Shown here piece after piece: positions 1-6,100 of a stretch of 6,822 nt of DNA. A program made the position numbers and the translations under genes. The first letter of the stretch is position 1, and the number at the start of each line of letters is the position of its first letter. Source of the stretch: UBA6448 sp051893155. GTDB taxonomy: Bacteria; Bacillota_I; Bacilli_A; RF39; UBA660. Location of the stretch: assembly GCA_051893155.1 (NCBI GenBank), contig JBJFGY010000094.1:1-6822 (forward strand), in the 5' to 3' direction. The notes under the pieces were generated by a model, which had not been told where the DNA came from, ran no database searches, and saw only the letters and a list, made by a program, of their open reading frames with translations.

Positions 1-22
1 AATATAAAGTATTTAGATATTT

Positions 23-46
23 AGCATTATAAATATTTATAATGCT
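23..46. repeat. Perfect 24-bp palindrome in the AT-rich leader
   Basis: The half-site AGCATTATAAAT is followed directly by its exact reverse complement, with no spacer. As RNA it could fold into a weak, mostly A-U hairpin with two G-C pairs near its base. There is no clean T-run on either side, so it is not a convincing intrinsic terminator. It could be an operator-type dyad or the remains of a terminator for a gene outside the window. In DNA this AT-rich, some chance palindromes are expected, though 12 bp per arm is long. Confidence 0.5.
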
Positions 47-145
47 TATAATAATTAATAAAAAAATACATATAATTATATTAATTTTATATTTCTTCAT
101 AATAATATTATTGTCTAAAAATAAAAAAATATCATATATTATATT

Positions 146-152
146 AGGTGAT
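146..152 (+). promoter_or_regulatory. Ribosome binding site that fixes the start of the 157-450 gene
   Basis: AGGTGAT lies 4 bases before ATG 157. The in-frame GTG at 148 is part of this Shine-Dalgarno sequence, so it is not the start codon. This makes the protein 97 residues rather than 100. Confidence 0.7.
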
Positions 153-156
153 TATA

Positions 157-450
157 ATGGATGATTTACCAAGTGTTTCAGCATTTGAAATAAAAAAGAA
201 GTTAAATAATTCACAAGAACGTTTTTATGGAAAAAATGCTATTCCTGGAGAAGTAGATAATGAAAATGTAATAGTTAAAATTAATAAAATATTTGCTTCC
301 AAAAATTTTGTTTATAAATGTAAATGTCGAATTTATTTAACTGATGATATTAAAGAATGCATAATAGTTGGAAGAAATAATAATTATTTACTAACAATTA
401 CTGGCGAAAAAATTAAAATAAGTGATATAAAAAATATTGAAAAACTATAA
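157..450 (+). CDS. Small unrecognised protein, probably beta-rich (97 aa)
   Basis: I do not recognise this family. The start is ATG 157, chosen because the upstream in-frame GTG is inside the ribosome binding site. Residues 1-30 are polar, with a possible helix around 8-20. From residue 37 on, hydrophobic and polar residues alternate in four or five probable strands (about 37-47, 51-61, 65-72, 76-82, 85-95), ending in a K-I-K-I-S-D-I pattern. This resembles small SH3/LSm-like or YolD-like barrels, but that is a fold impression and not an assignment. It has three Cys (55, 57, 68), no signal peptide and no membrane segment, so it is probably cytoplasmic. It is a single-gene unit ending in a hairpin shared with the convergent EIIB-like gene. 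No convincing promoter was found. Confidence 0.65.
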   Translation: MDDLPSVSAFEIKKKLNNSQERFYGKNAIPGEVDNENVIVKINKIFASKNFVYKCKCRIYLTDDIKECIIVGRNNNYLLTITGEKIKISDIKNIEKL

Positions 451-487
451 AAAAATATATTAGACTATTTCACTAATATATTTTTTT
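449..487. terminator. Bidirectional intrinsic terminator overlapping two stop codons
   Basis: A 15-base arm (449-463, seven A then TATATTAG) pairs perfectly with 473-487, across a 9-base loop. Each strand ends in seven T after the stem core, so it can stop transcription both ways. It includes the last bases of the 157-450 gene's TAA and the last codons plus stop of the convergent 460-777 gene. The stem has only one G-C pair, so its strength depends on length and the U tract. Confidence 0.75.
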
Positions 488-777
488 AATGTTCTAGCAT
501 CTTTTCCAAAAATTATTTTAAGTTGATTATCTATTTCAACAATACCTTGAGCACCAAGTTTTTGAATACCTTCTTTATCTACAATTGAGACATCTTTTAA
601 AATAACTTTAAACCTACTCATATTGGCTTCAGCATTAATTATATTATCTTTACCACCTAGATAAGTAATTAATTTGTTTGCTTCAATATTAAAGTTTTTC
701 TTTCTAAGTTTAAGAACTACTAAAATAATAATTGTAAGGATTATTGCAATAATAGCATATTGAATATATACATTCAT
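460..777 (-). CDS. Membrane-anchored PTS EIIB-like protein lacking the catalytic cysteine
   Basis: This 105-residue protein has one N-terminal membrane helix (about 6-23), a basic stop (KLRKK) and a single glucose-type EIIB domain (about 33-102). The EIIB signature is clear: LGGKDNI at 40-46, the active-site strand at 48-59, LGAQGIV at 74-80 and the late glycine in IIFGKD. EIIB domains normally read C-[IT]-T-R-L-R and carry phosphate on that Cys. Here the stretch is N-M-S-R-F-K, so Asn52 replaces the Cys while the following Arg is kept. It therefore cannot act as a normal cysteine phosphocarrier. There is no EIIA or EIIC next to it. Small membrane-tethered EIIB homologues exist in mycoplasmas (I recall MG129 of Mycoplasma genitalium as one). 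A regulatory or sugar-state binding role is inference. The start ATG follows AAGGATGGTGAT, a good ribosome binding site. Confidence 0.8.
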   Translation of the reverse strand: MNVYIQYAIIAIILTIIILVVLKLRKKNFNIEANKLITYLGGKDNIINAEANMSRFKVILKDVSIVDKEGIQKLGAQGIVEIDNQLKIIFGKDARTLKKYISEIV

Positions 778-834
778 TTTATCACCATCCTTATTTATTT
801 TATCAAAATACTTTATTTATGTCTAGCAATATGA

Positions 835-862
835 CACATTTTTAATTATCAATCATAAATTA
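835..862 (+). promoter_or_regulatory. Probable sporulation promoter (SigK type, possibly SigE) for the coat gene
   Basis: CATAAATTA at 854-862 matches the mother-cell -10 consensus CATANNNTA exactly. CAC at 835-837 supplies the AC -35 element with a 16-base spacer, as in SigK promoters. Transcription would begin near 868-870, leaving a short leader before the ribosome binding site. SigE has a similar -10, so it cannot be excluded. The same -10 pattern also occurs by chance at 133-141 without a -35, so the weight comes from the paired elements and from the coat gene directly downstream. Confidence 0.6.
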
Positions 863-879
863 TAATGAAAGTAAATAGA

Positions 880-887
880 GAGGGTGA
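880..887 (+). promoter_or_regulatory. Ribosome binding site that fixes the coat gene start
   Basis: GAGGGTGA ends 5 bases before ATG 893. The in-frame GTG at 884 is inside this element, so ATG 893 is the start and the protein has 145 residues. Confidence 0.75.
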
Positions 888-892
888 ATATT

Positions 893-1330
893 ATGAATAA
901 CGCAAACAGATCTGGTAACTGCATTTGTGAAATATTATCTGTAATTTTGGTACTTCAAGAAAATGCATGTCCTGAAAATTGTTTAGATACATGTGATAGA
1001 CCAATGCTTGGAGGAGGAGCAAATTGTTTAATTTGTAATACAAGACCAGTAATGCTTTATACTTGCTGTGGTAATGGAACACCTTGGAGTATGCCTACTA
1101 CAAAAGATCCAATAAATTGTTCTGGAGAGTCAAATACACAAACATGTTCAACAGTATTTAGAGTTGAAAAAATTGAAGGAAATTGTTGTACATTTAGAGT
1201 TCTTGCCCAAAATACAGATGAAACATCTTTAAATCCTTATGTTTCTACAAATTCTTTCTTTACAATGGATTGTAGTTGTATTTGCTGTATAAAATGTTTA
1301 AATGATTGTTTTGTAGATTGTGTTTGTTAA
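893..1330 (+). CDS. cotY/cotZ: CotY/CotZ family spore coat protein
   Basis: This cysteine-rich structural protein belongs to the outer coat/crust of endospores, where CotY/CotZ proteins form disulfide-linked assemblies on the forespore surface. It is 145 residues long with 21 Cys (about 14%), including the last residue. Family features visible in order: an N-terminal C-x-C-E-I helix region (10-24), C-P-E-N-C (26-30), a central beta region with T-V-F-R-V-E-K-I-E-G-N-C-C (87-99), and the C-terminal D-C-S-C-I-C-C-I-K-C-L block (126-136), which parallels the D-L-S-C-F-C-x-I-x-C-L motif of Bacillus CotY and CotZ. Length is close to the usual 145-165. It is a single-gene unit with a SigK-like promoter and its own terminator, fitting late mother-cell expression. 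I cannot tell CotY from CotZ. The gene implies that the host makes spores. Confidence 0.9.
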   Translation: MNNANRSGNCICEILSVILVLQENACPENCLDTCDRPMLGGGANCLICNTRPVMLYTCCGNGTPWSMPTTKDPINCSGESNTQTCSTVFRVEKIEGNCCTFRVLAQNTDETSLNPYVSTNSFFTMDCSCICCIKCLNDCFVDCVC

Positions 1331-1334
1331 AAAT

Positions 1335-1362
1335 AAAAAAGGCCTTATAAAAGGCTTTTTTT
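1335..1362. terminator. Bidirectional intrinsic terminator between the coat and SH3b genes
   Basis: GCCTT (1342-1346) pairs with AAGGC (1351-1355) around an ATAA loop. The stem extends through a G-U pair into six A opposite T. It ends in seven T on the + strand and in TTTTTT on the - strand, so it serves both the coat gene and the convergent gene whose stop is at 1367. Confidence 0.9.
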
Positions 1363-1366
1363 GTGG

Positions 1367-1999
1367 TTAATCAGCAGTGTAATATATAAAATCTGTTACT
1401 TCATCTTCGGAAGGATTTTTTTCAAATTCTATTTTTTGTGTTTTACTTGAATATTTTCCCGATGCATCTGTTATTGTATATTTTATCCAGTATTGATCTA
1501 TTCCTCTTAATTCATCAACTTCATGATATACTATATGAGTAATTTTATAATCATCTTTATCATCCCAAACTGTTAAATGTTTATAATTTATATCATCAAT
1601 AGTTATGACTTTATAAGTATCTTCTTCAAATTTAATAATTGGAATAGCAATATCAACTGGATTATTATAATCTTTTAAATATGTTCCACTTGTATTATTA
1701 GCAATCCAACCTTTAGTACCATTTTTAAATTTAACTTCATACCAATATAAATTTGGATCATTTAAATCATAACTTAATACTTCATATACTTCACCTTTAT
1801 ATACTTTACTATTACTATATGAATATCTATCTGGTTTTTCACGAACATTTATATAATCAGTTAATATTTCAACATACCAGCCTTTTTTAATTTCTGCGAT
1901 TCTTTCTTTTTCTTTTTTATTATCATAACTTTTTTTAATAAAATAGCCACCTGTAAAAAGAAGACCTCCTATTAAAAGAACAAGTAAGAATTTTTTCAA
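1367..1999 (-). CDS. Membrane-anchored or secreted SH3b-domain protein with Ig-like C-terminus
   Basis: This 210-residue envelope protein starts with MKK and a hydrophobic segment (about 4-21) without a lipobox Cys, so it is an uncleaved anchor or signal peptide. A charged linker (22-39) follows. An SH3b domain (about 41-110) is shown by YINVREKP (49-56), an S-x-V-Y-K-G-E turn and WYEVKF-x-x-G-T-K-G-WIANN (86-102). SH3b domains usually bind peptidoglycan or other wall polymers. The rest (117-193) is beta-rich and ends in YTITDASGKYSSKTQKIEF, a pattern typical of bacterial Ig-like/DUF5011-type modules. There is no hydrolase domain, so it is more likely a wall-binding or structural protein than a lysin. 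The start codon is TTG: it is the only candidate between the in-frame upstream TAA (2014-2012) and the signal segment, and AAGGA (2013-2009) lies 9 bases before it. Exact function is unknown. Confidence 0.8.
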   Translation of the reverse strand: MKKFLLVLLIGGLLFTGGYFIKKSYDNKKEKERIAEIKKGWYVEILTDYINVREKPDRYSYSNSKVYKGEVYEVLSYDLNDPNLYWYEVKFKNGTKGWIANNTSGTYLKDYNNPVDIAIPIIKFEEDTYKVITIDDINYKHLTVWDDKDDYKITHIVYHEVDELRGIDQYWIKYTITDASGKYSSKTQKIEFEKNPSEDEVTDFIYYTAD

Positions 2000-2028
2000 A
2001 CTATCACATCCTTAAATAAATATTAACA

Positions 2029-2057
2029 TATATATAATTTTTTTTCTATATTATCAA
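2029..2057 (-). promoter_or_regulatory. Putative SigA promoter for the SH3b gene
   Basis: Read on the - strand, TTGATA (2057-2052) is followed after 17 bases by TATATA (2034-2029). This gives a start near 2022 and a leader of about 22 bases before the TTG codon. The -35 is 5/6 and the -10 is 4/6 to consensus; the AT-rich background makes this a moderate call. Confidence 0.45.
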
Positions 2058-2079
2058 ATTATTTTACATTATTATTCTA

Positions 2080-2108
2080 TTGTTTTTTGCTTAATAATAA
2101 AATATAAT
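2080..2108 (+). promoter_or_regulatory. SigA promoter for the 63-aa membrane protein gene
   Basis: TTGTTT (2080-2085) and a perfect TATAAT (2103-2108) are separated by 17 bases. Transcription would start near 2115, just ahead of the GGAGG ribosome binding site at 2121-2125. Good geometry and a consensus -10 support this. Confidence 0.7.
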
Positions 2109-2129
2109 ATATGTATAGTTGGAGGATAA

Positions 2130-2321
2130 ATGAATAATAAAAAAGAAGTAAAATCTAAAAAAATTATAAATTACATATATTTTATTATTTCAATAGTTTT
2201 CTTTGTTCTTGCTTTTATTTGTTTTAATTATAAAATTAACAAAATAGCTTTTGTATTTATTTGTTTTGGAGCAGCAATACTATGCTTAGGTATTGGATAT
2301 ATACAAATGGATAAGAAATGA
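2130..2321 (+). CDS. Small two-helix membrane protein, unrecognised (63 aa)
   Basis: The first 12 residues are strongly basic (NNKKEVKSKK). Two hydrophobic helices follow (about 13-32 and 37-57), joined by a short basic loop (NYKINK), and the protein ends in MDKK. Both ends are probably cytoplasmic by the positive-inside rule. A strong GGAGG lies 4 bases before ATG, and a near-consensus promoter sits directly upstream, so this short frame is very likely translated. It forms a one-gene unit closed by the hairpin at 2342-2385. The family is unknown. It resembles many small DUF-type integral membrane proteins of Bacillota, which is not enough to infer a role. Confidence 0.7.
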   Translation: MNNKKEVKSKKIINYIYFIISIVFFVLAFICFNYKINKIAFVFICFGAAILCLGIGYIQMDKK

Positions 2322-2341
2322 TAAATAGTATATCGACAATT

Positions 2342-2385
2342 AAAAAAATAAAATTCAAATTACTTGATTTGAGTTTTATTTTTTT
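2342..2385. terminator. Long intrinsic terminator closing the accessory block
   Basis: A 19-base arm (2342-2360) pairs with 2367-2385 over a 6-base loop (TACTTG) with one G-U wobble. The right arm ends in seven T and the left arm begins with seven A, so it could also act on the - strand. It separates the 63-aa gene from ybxB and shares DNA with the ybxB promoter. Confidence 0.85.
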
Positions 2386-2392
2386 GTATAAT
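2364..2392 (+). promoter_or_regulatory. SigA promoter for ybxB, nested in the upstream terminator
   Basis: TTGATT (2364-2369) lies in the loop and right arm of the terminator hairpin. After 17 bases comes a perfect TATAAT (2387-2392), just past the T-run. The predicted start is near 2399, with about 22 bases of leader. Spacing and the -10 are ideal. Confidence 0.7.
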
Positions 2393-2421
2393 ATTAATAG
2401 TTTTTAAGAAAAGGGAAATTA

Positions 2422-3012
2422 ATGGATCATTATTTTACAAATAATCAAAATTTAAAAAGTGATATAAAGATTTTAAAATATTCGTATAAAAATTATGAAT
2501 TTAATTTTTTTAGTGATAATGGTGTTTTTAGTAAAAATCATTTAGATTATGGTAGTAGGCTACTTTTAGAAACGTTTTTAAGTTGCACTTTTGAAAGCAA
2601 AAGCGTTTTAGATTTGGGCTGTGGATATGGACTTATTGGTATTGTAATAGCTAAAGTTTTATCTACTAATGTTACACTTGCTGATGTTAATAAAAGGGCT
2701 CTTCATTTAGCTAAAAGAAACTTTAATGAAAATAAAGTTAATTGTAATATTATTGAAAGTAATATTTATGAAAATATAAAAGAAAAATATGATGTAATTA
2801 TTACAAATCCGCCAATTAAAGCAGGTAAAAAAGTTGTTCTTGATTTTCTAGTTAACGCTAAAGAACATTTAAATGCTGATGGATTTCTGTGGTATGTTAT
2901 GAGAAAAGATCAAGGTGCTAAAAGTATAGCAAAAATTTTAGAAGAATATTATGAAGTTAAAAATATAAAAAAAGATAAAGGTTTTTACATATTTTGTTGT
3001 AAAATGTATTGA
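2422..3012 (+). CDS. ybxB: Class I SAM-dependent methyltransferase, YbxB/RsmC family
   Basis: This 196-residue protein belongs to the RsmC-like (COG2813) N2-guanine rRNA methyltransferases; RsmC of E. coli modifies G1207 of 16S rRNA. Visible motifs: the family entry motif GVFSKNHLDYGS (34-45), SAM motif I VLDLGCGYG (62-70), the acidic ADVN at 87-90 that would hold the SAM ribose, and the catalytic TNPPIKAGKKVV (128-139), where N-P-P-I places the target amino group. The C-terminal GFYIF strand is also typical. Its length matches the short single-domain Bacillus subtilis YbxB rather than the two-domain E. coli RsmC. In B. subtilis ybxB lies between rplL and rpoB, and here it again precedes rpoB, which supports orthology. 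The stop TGA overlaps the -35 of an rpoB promoter. AAGGGA about 6 bases upstream serves as ribosome binding site. Activity on 16S rRNA is inferred from the family. Confidence 0.9.
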   Translation: MDHYFTNNQNLKSDIKILKYSYKNYEFNFFSDNGVFSKNHLDYGSRLLLETFLSCTFESKSVLDLGCGYGLIGIVIAKVLSTNVTLADVNKRALHLAKRNFNENKVNCNIIESNIYENIKEKYDVIITNPPIKAGKKVVLDFLVNAKEHLNADGFLWYVMRKDQGAKSIAKILEEYYEVKNIKKDKGFYIFCCKMY

Positions 3013-3038
3013 CAATACTTTAGAAAGTTTGCTAAAAT
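3009..3038 (+). promoter_or_regulatory. rpoB promoter P1 (SigA, extended -10)
   Basis: A perfect TTGACA (3009-3014) overlaps the TGA stop of ybxB. After 18 bases comes TAAAAT (3033-3038), preceded by TGC, giving an extended -10 (TGN). The predicted start is near 3045, about 64 bases before rpoB. A small dyad (GTATT-GAC-AATAC, 3006-3018) surrounds the -35. Confidence 0.7.
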
Positions 3039-3047
3039 TATAAATTG

Positions 3048-3076
3048 TTGACGTGTTTATATTTACAAGATAATAT
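3048..3076 (+). promoter_or_regulatory. Possible second rpoB promoter P2
   Basis: TTGACG (3048-3053) is followed after 17 bases by TAATAT (3071-3076). The -35 is 5/6 and the -10 is weaker (4/6), so this is less certain than P1. It would give a leader of about 25 bases. Confidence 0.45.
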
Positions 3077-3108
3077 AGTCCAAAAAAATAAGATTATGGG
3101 GTGAGATC

Positions 3109-6100
3109 GTGGCTTATAAAAAACAAAAATTTGGAGACTATCGCGAAAGAATTAATTTCGCAAAATCAAGTAACACTCTTGAACTTGCAGATCTTTTGGA
3201 AATTCAAAAGAAAAGTTATCAGAATTTTATTGAAAATGGAATCAAAGAGACATTTGAGGATCTTTTTCCAGTTGAAAGTTTTACTGGTAATATTTCTCTT
3301 GAATTTGGAGAATATTCTTTAGAAAAACCAAGATATTCAATAAAAGAAGCAAAAGAAAGAATGGTTAACTATGCTGCACCGCTTAAAGTGCAAGCAAGAC
3401 TTTACATTCACGAAACAGGTGAAGTAAAAGAACAAGAAATCTTTTTAGGAGATATGCCATTAATGACAGATGCAGGAACATTTATTATTAATGGAGCTGA
3501 AAGAGTAATTGTTTCTCAACTTGTAAGAAGTCCTTCTATATATTTTAAAAGAGAAATAGATAAAAATGGTAGAAGAATTGTAAGTGGGGAAATTATACCT
3601 AATAAAGGTACATGGCTTGAATATGAAACTGATGCTAAAGGTGTAATCTATGTACGTATTGATCGTACTAGAAAAGTTGCTGTAACAACATTCTTACGTG
3701 CATTAGGTTTAGAAACTGATGAAGAAATTATTGAATTATTTGGAGATAATGAATTTATTAAAAATACATTAGAAAAAGATAATACAAATAATACTGATGA
3801 AGCTCTTCTTGAAATTTATGAAAAACTTCGCCCAGGAGAACCTGCCACTATTGATAGTGCTAAAAACCAATTAATTACAAGATTCTTTGATCGTTTCCGT
3901 TATGATCTTGCCAAAGTAGGTCGTTATAAATTTAATAAAAAATTATTTATTTGTGAAAGAATTTTAGGATGTACTTTAGCAGAAAATATTAAAGTTGGAA
4001 AAGAAGTAATTGCTTCAAAAGGTGATGTAATTACTAAAGATTTACTTGCTAAATTAAAAGATGTATTTTTAAATGGTTATAATTTAAAAGATACAACTAT
4101 TAATCAAGAACTAGATGATTATAAGAAAATTCAAACTATTAAAGTATATGATAAATTAACTGGTAAAAAGGTTCTTACTTTAATTGGTACAGATAATACA
4201 GTTACTGAAAAAAGACTTACTATTCCAGATGTTTATGCATCATTATCATATTATATTGGACTTCATTATAATATTGGTAATGAAGATGAAATCGATCACC
4301 TTGGAAATAGACGTGTAAGACAAGTTGGAGAACTAATTGAAAATCAATTTAGAGTAGGTATGGCTAGAATGGAAAGAGTAATTCGTGAAAGAATGACTAC
4401 TCAAGAAATTGAAAATGTTACTCCAAAAACACTTATTAATATACGTCCTGTTACTGCAGTATTAAAAGAATTCTTTGGTTCATCACAACTTTCAAAATTT
4501 ATGGATCAAGTTAATCCAATTGCAGAACTTACTGATAAAAGAAGACTTTCTTCTTTAGGACCTGGAGGACTTTCAAGAGAAAGAGCTGGCATGGAAGTAA
4601 GAGATGTTAATTCATCTCATTATGGAAGAATATGTCCAATTGAATCACCTGAAGGTCAAAATATAGGTCTTATTACTTCACTTGCTGGATATGCTAAAAT
4701 TAATGAATATGGTTTCATAACTACTCCTTATCATAAAGTAAATAATGGTGTAGTTGATAAAGAAATTATTTATATGACAGCTGATGAAGAAACTGATTAT
4801 TATATTTCTCAAGCTACTGTTAAACTTGATAAAGATAATAGAATTATTGATGAAGATGTACTTGTAAGAGTAAATGGTGATAACGTTATTGTTAAAAGAG
4901 AAGAAGTAGATTTTGTCGATGTTGCTCCAAGCCAAGTTGTATCTGTAACCACAAGTTGTATACCATTTTTGGAATTTGATGACGCTAAAAGAACATTAAT
5001 GGGTGCTAACATGCAAAGACAAGCAGTTCCACTTTTAACAAGTGAAGCACCAATTGTAGGTACTGGTGTTGAATATATTGCAGCATCATCATCTGGAAGT
5101 TGTGTTCTTGCCAAAACAGCAGGTGTTGTTGAATATGCTGATGCGAAAAAAATAGTTATTAATGTAGGTACAAGTACAGATACATATTATTTATCTACAT
5201 TTGAAAGAAGTAATGCTTCAACTTGTGTTAATCATCGTCCAATCGTTAGAATTGGTGATAAAGTTCACGCAGGACAAGTAATTGCTGATGGCCCATCTTG
5301 TGATAAAGGTGAACTTGCTTTAGGTAAAAATATGACTGTTGCATTCATGACTTTTGAAGGTTATAACTATGAAGATGCAGTAATATTAAATGAAAAACTT
5401 GTTAAAGATGATGCATATACATCACTACATATTTCACATTATGATATTGAATGTCGTGATACTAAACTTGGACCTGAAGAAATTACACGTGATATACCTA
5501 ATGTTGGTGAAGATGCTCGTAAAAATCTTGATGCAGATGGTATTGTAAGAATCGGTACAGAGGTTCGTGAAGGCGATATTCTTGTTGGTAAAGTTACACC
5601 AAAAGGTGTTCAAGAACTTACTAGTGAAGAAAAATTACTTCATGCAATTTTTGGAGAAAAAACAAGAGAAGTAAGAGATACATCGCTACGTGTTGACCAC
5701 GGAGCTGATGGTATAGTACATGATGTACAAATATATACAAAAGAAAATTCTGATGAACTAGCACCAGGTGTGCAAAAAGTTATTAGAGTTTATATAGTTC
5801 AAAAAAGAAAAATTCAAGTAGGAGATAAAATGTCAGGTAGACATGGTAATAAAGGTGTTATTTCTTTAGTTGTTCCTGAAGAAGATATGCCATTTATGCC
5901 GGATGGTCGTCCAGTTGATATTATGCTTAACCCACTTGGTGTTCCATCTCGTATGAACGTTGGACAAATTCTTGAACTTCATTTAGGTATGGCTGGAAAA
6001 ATACTTGGTAGACATTATGCAACTCCAGTATTTGATTCAGCAAACTGGGATGATATTTCTGAGCAAATGAAAGATGCTAAAATGAGCCCAGATGGAAAAA

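Noticed and set aside
111..141. Promoter-like hexamers TTGTCT and TATATT, and a SigK-like CATATATTA, before the 157-450 gene
   Set aside because: The predicted transcription start would fall on the ribosome binding site at 146-152, and the SigK-like -10 has no AC element at the right distance. Both look like chance in AT-rich DNA.
778..892. A promoter on the - strand for the EIIB-like gene (TTGCTA with GATAAA-type -10)
   Set aside because: The spacing is 19 bases and the -10 is poor, so I could not support it over background.
891..1082. 63-codon reading frame on the - strand
   Set aside because: It lies antisense inside the well-supported coat protein gene and encodes no recognisable protein; the repeated Cys/Leu codons of the real gene create it.
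3013..3108. A leader attenuator or riboswitch before rpoB
   Set aside because: There is no stable hairpin with a T-run in this stretch, only promoter-like elements and a ribosome binding site.
3101..3322. 73-codon reading frame on the + strand at the rpoB start
   Set aside because: It is an out-of-frame reading of rpoB. Its start codon is part of the rpoB ribosome binding region.
4678..5114. Two - strand reading frames of 85 and 101 codons
   Set aside because: Both are antisense to conserved rpoB and show low-complexity translations without domain features.
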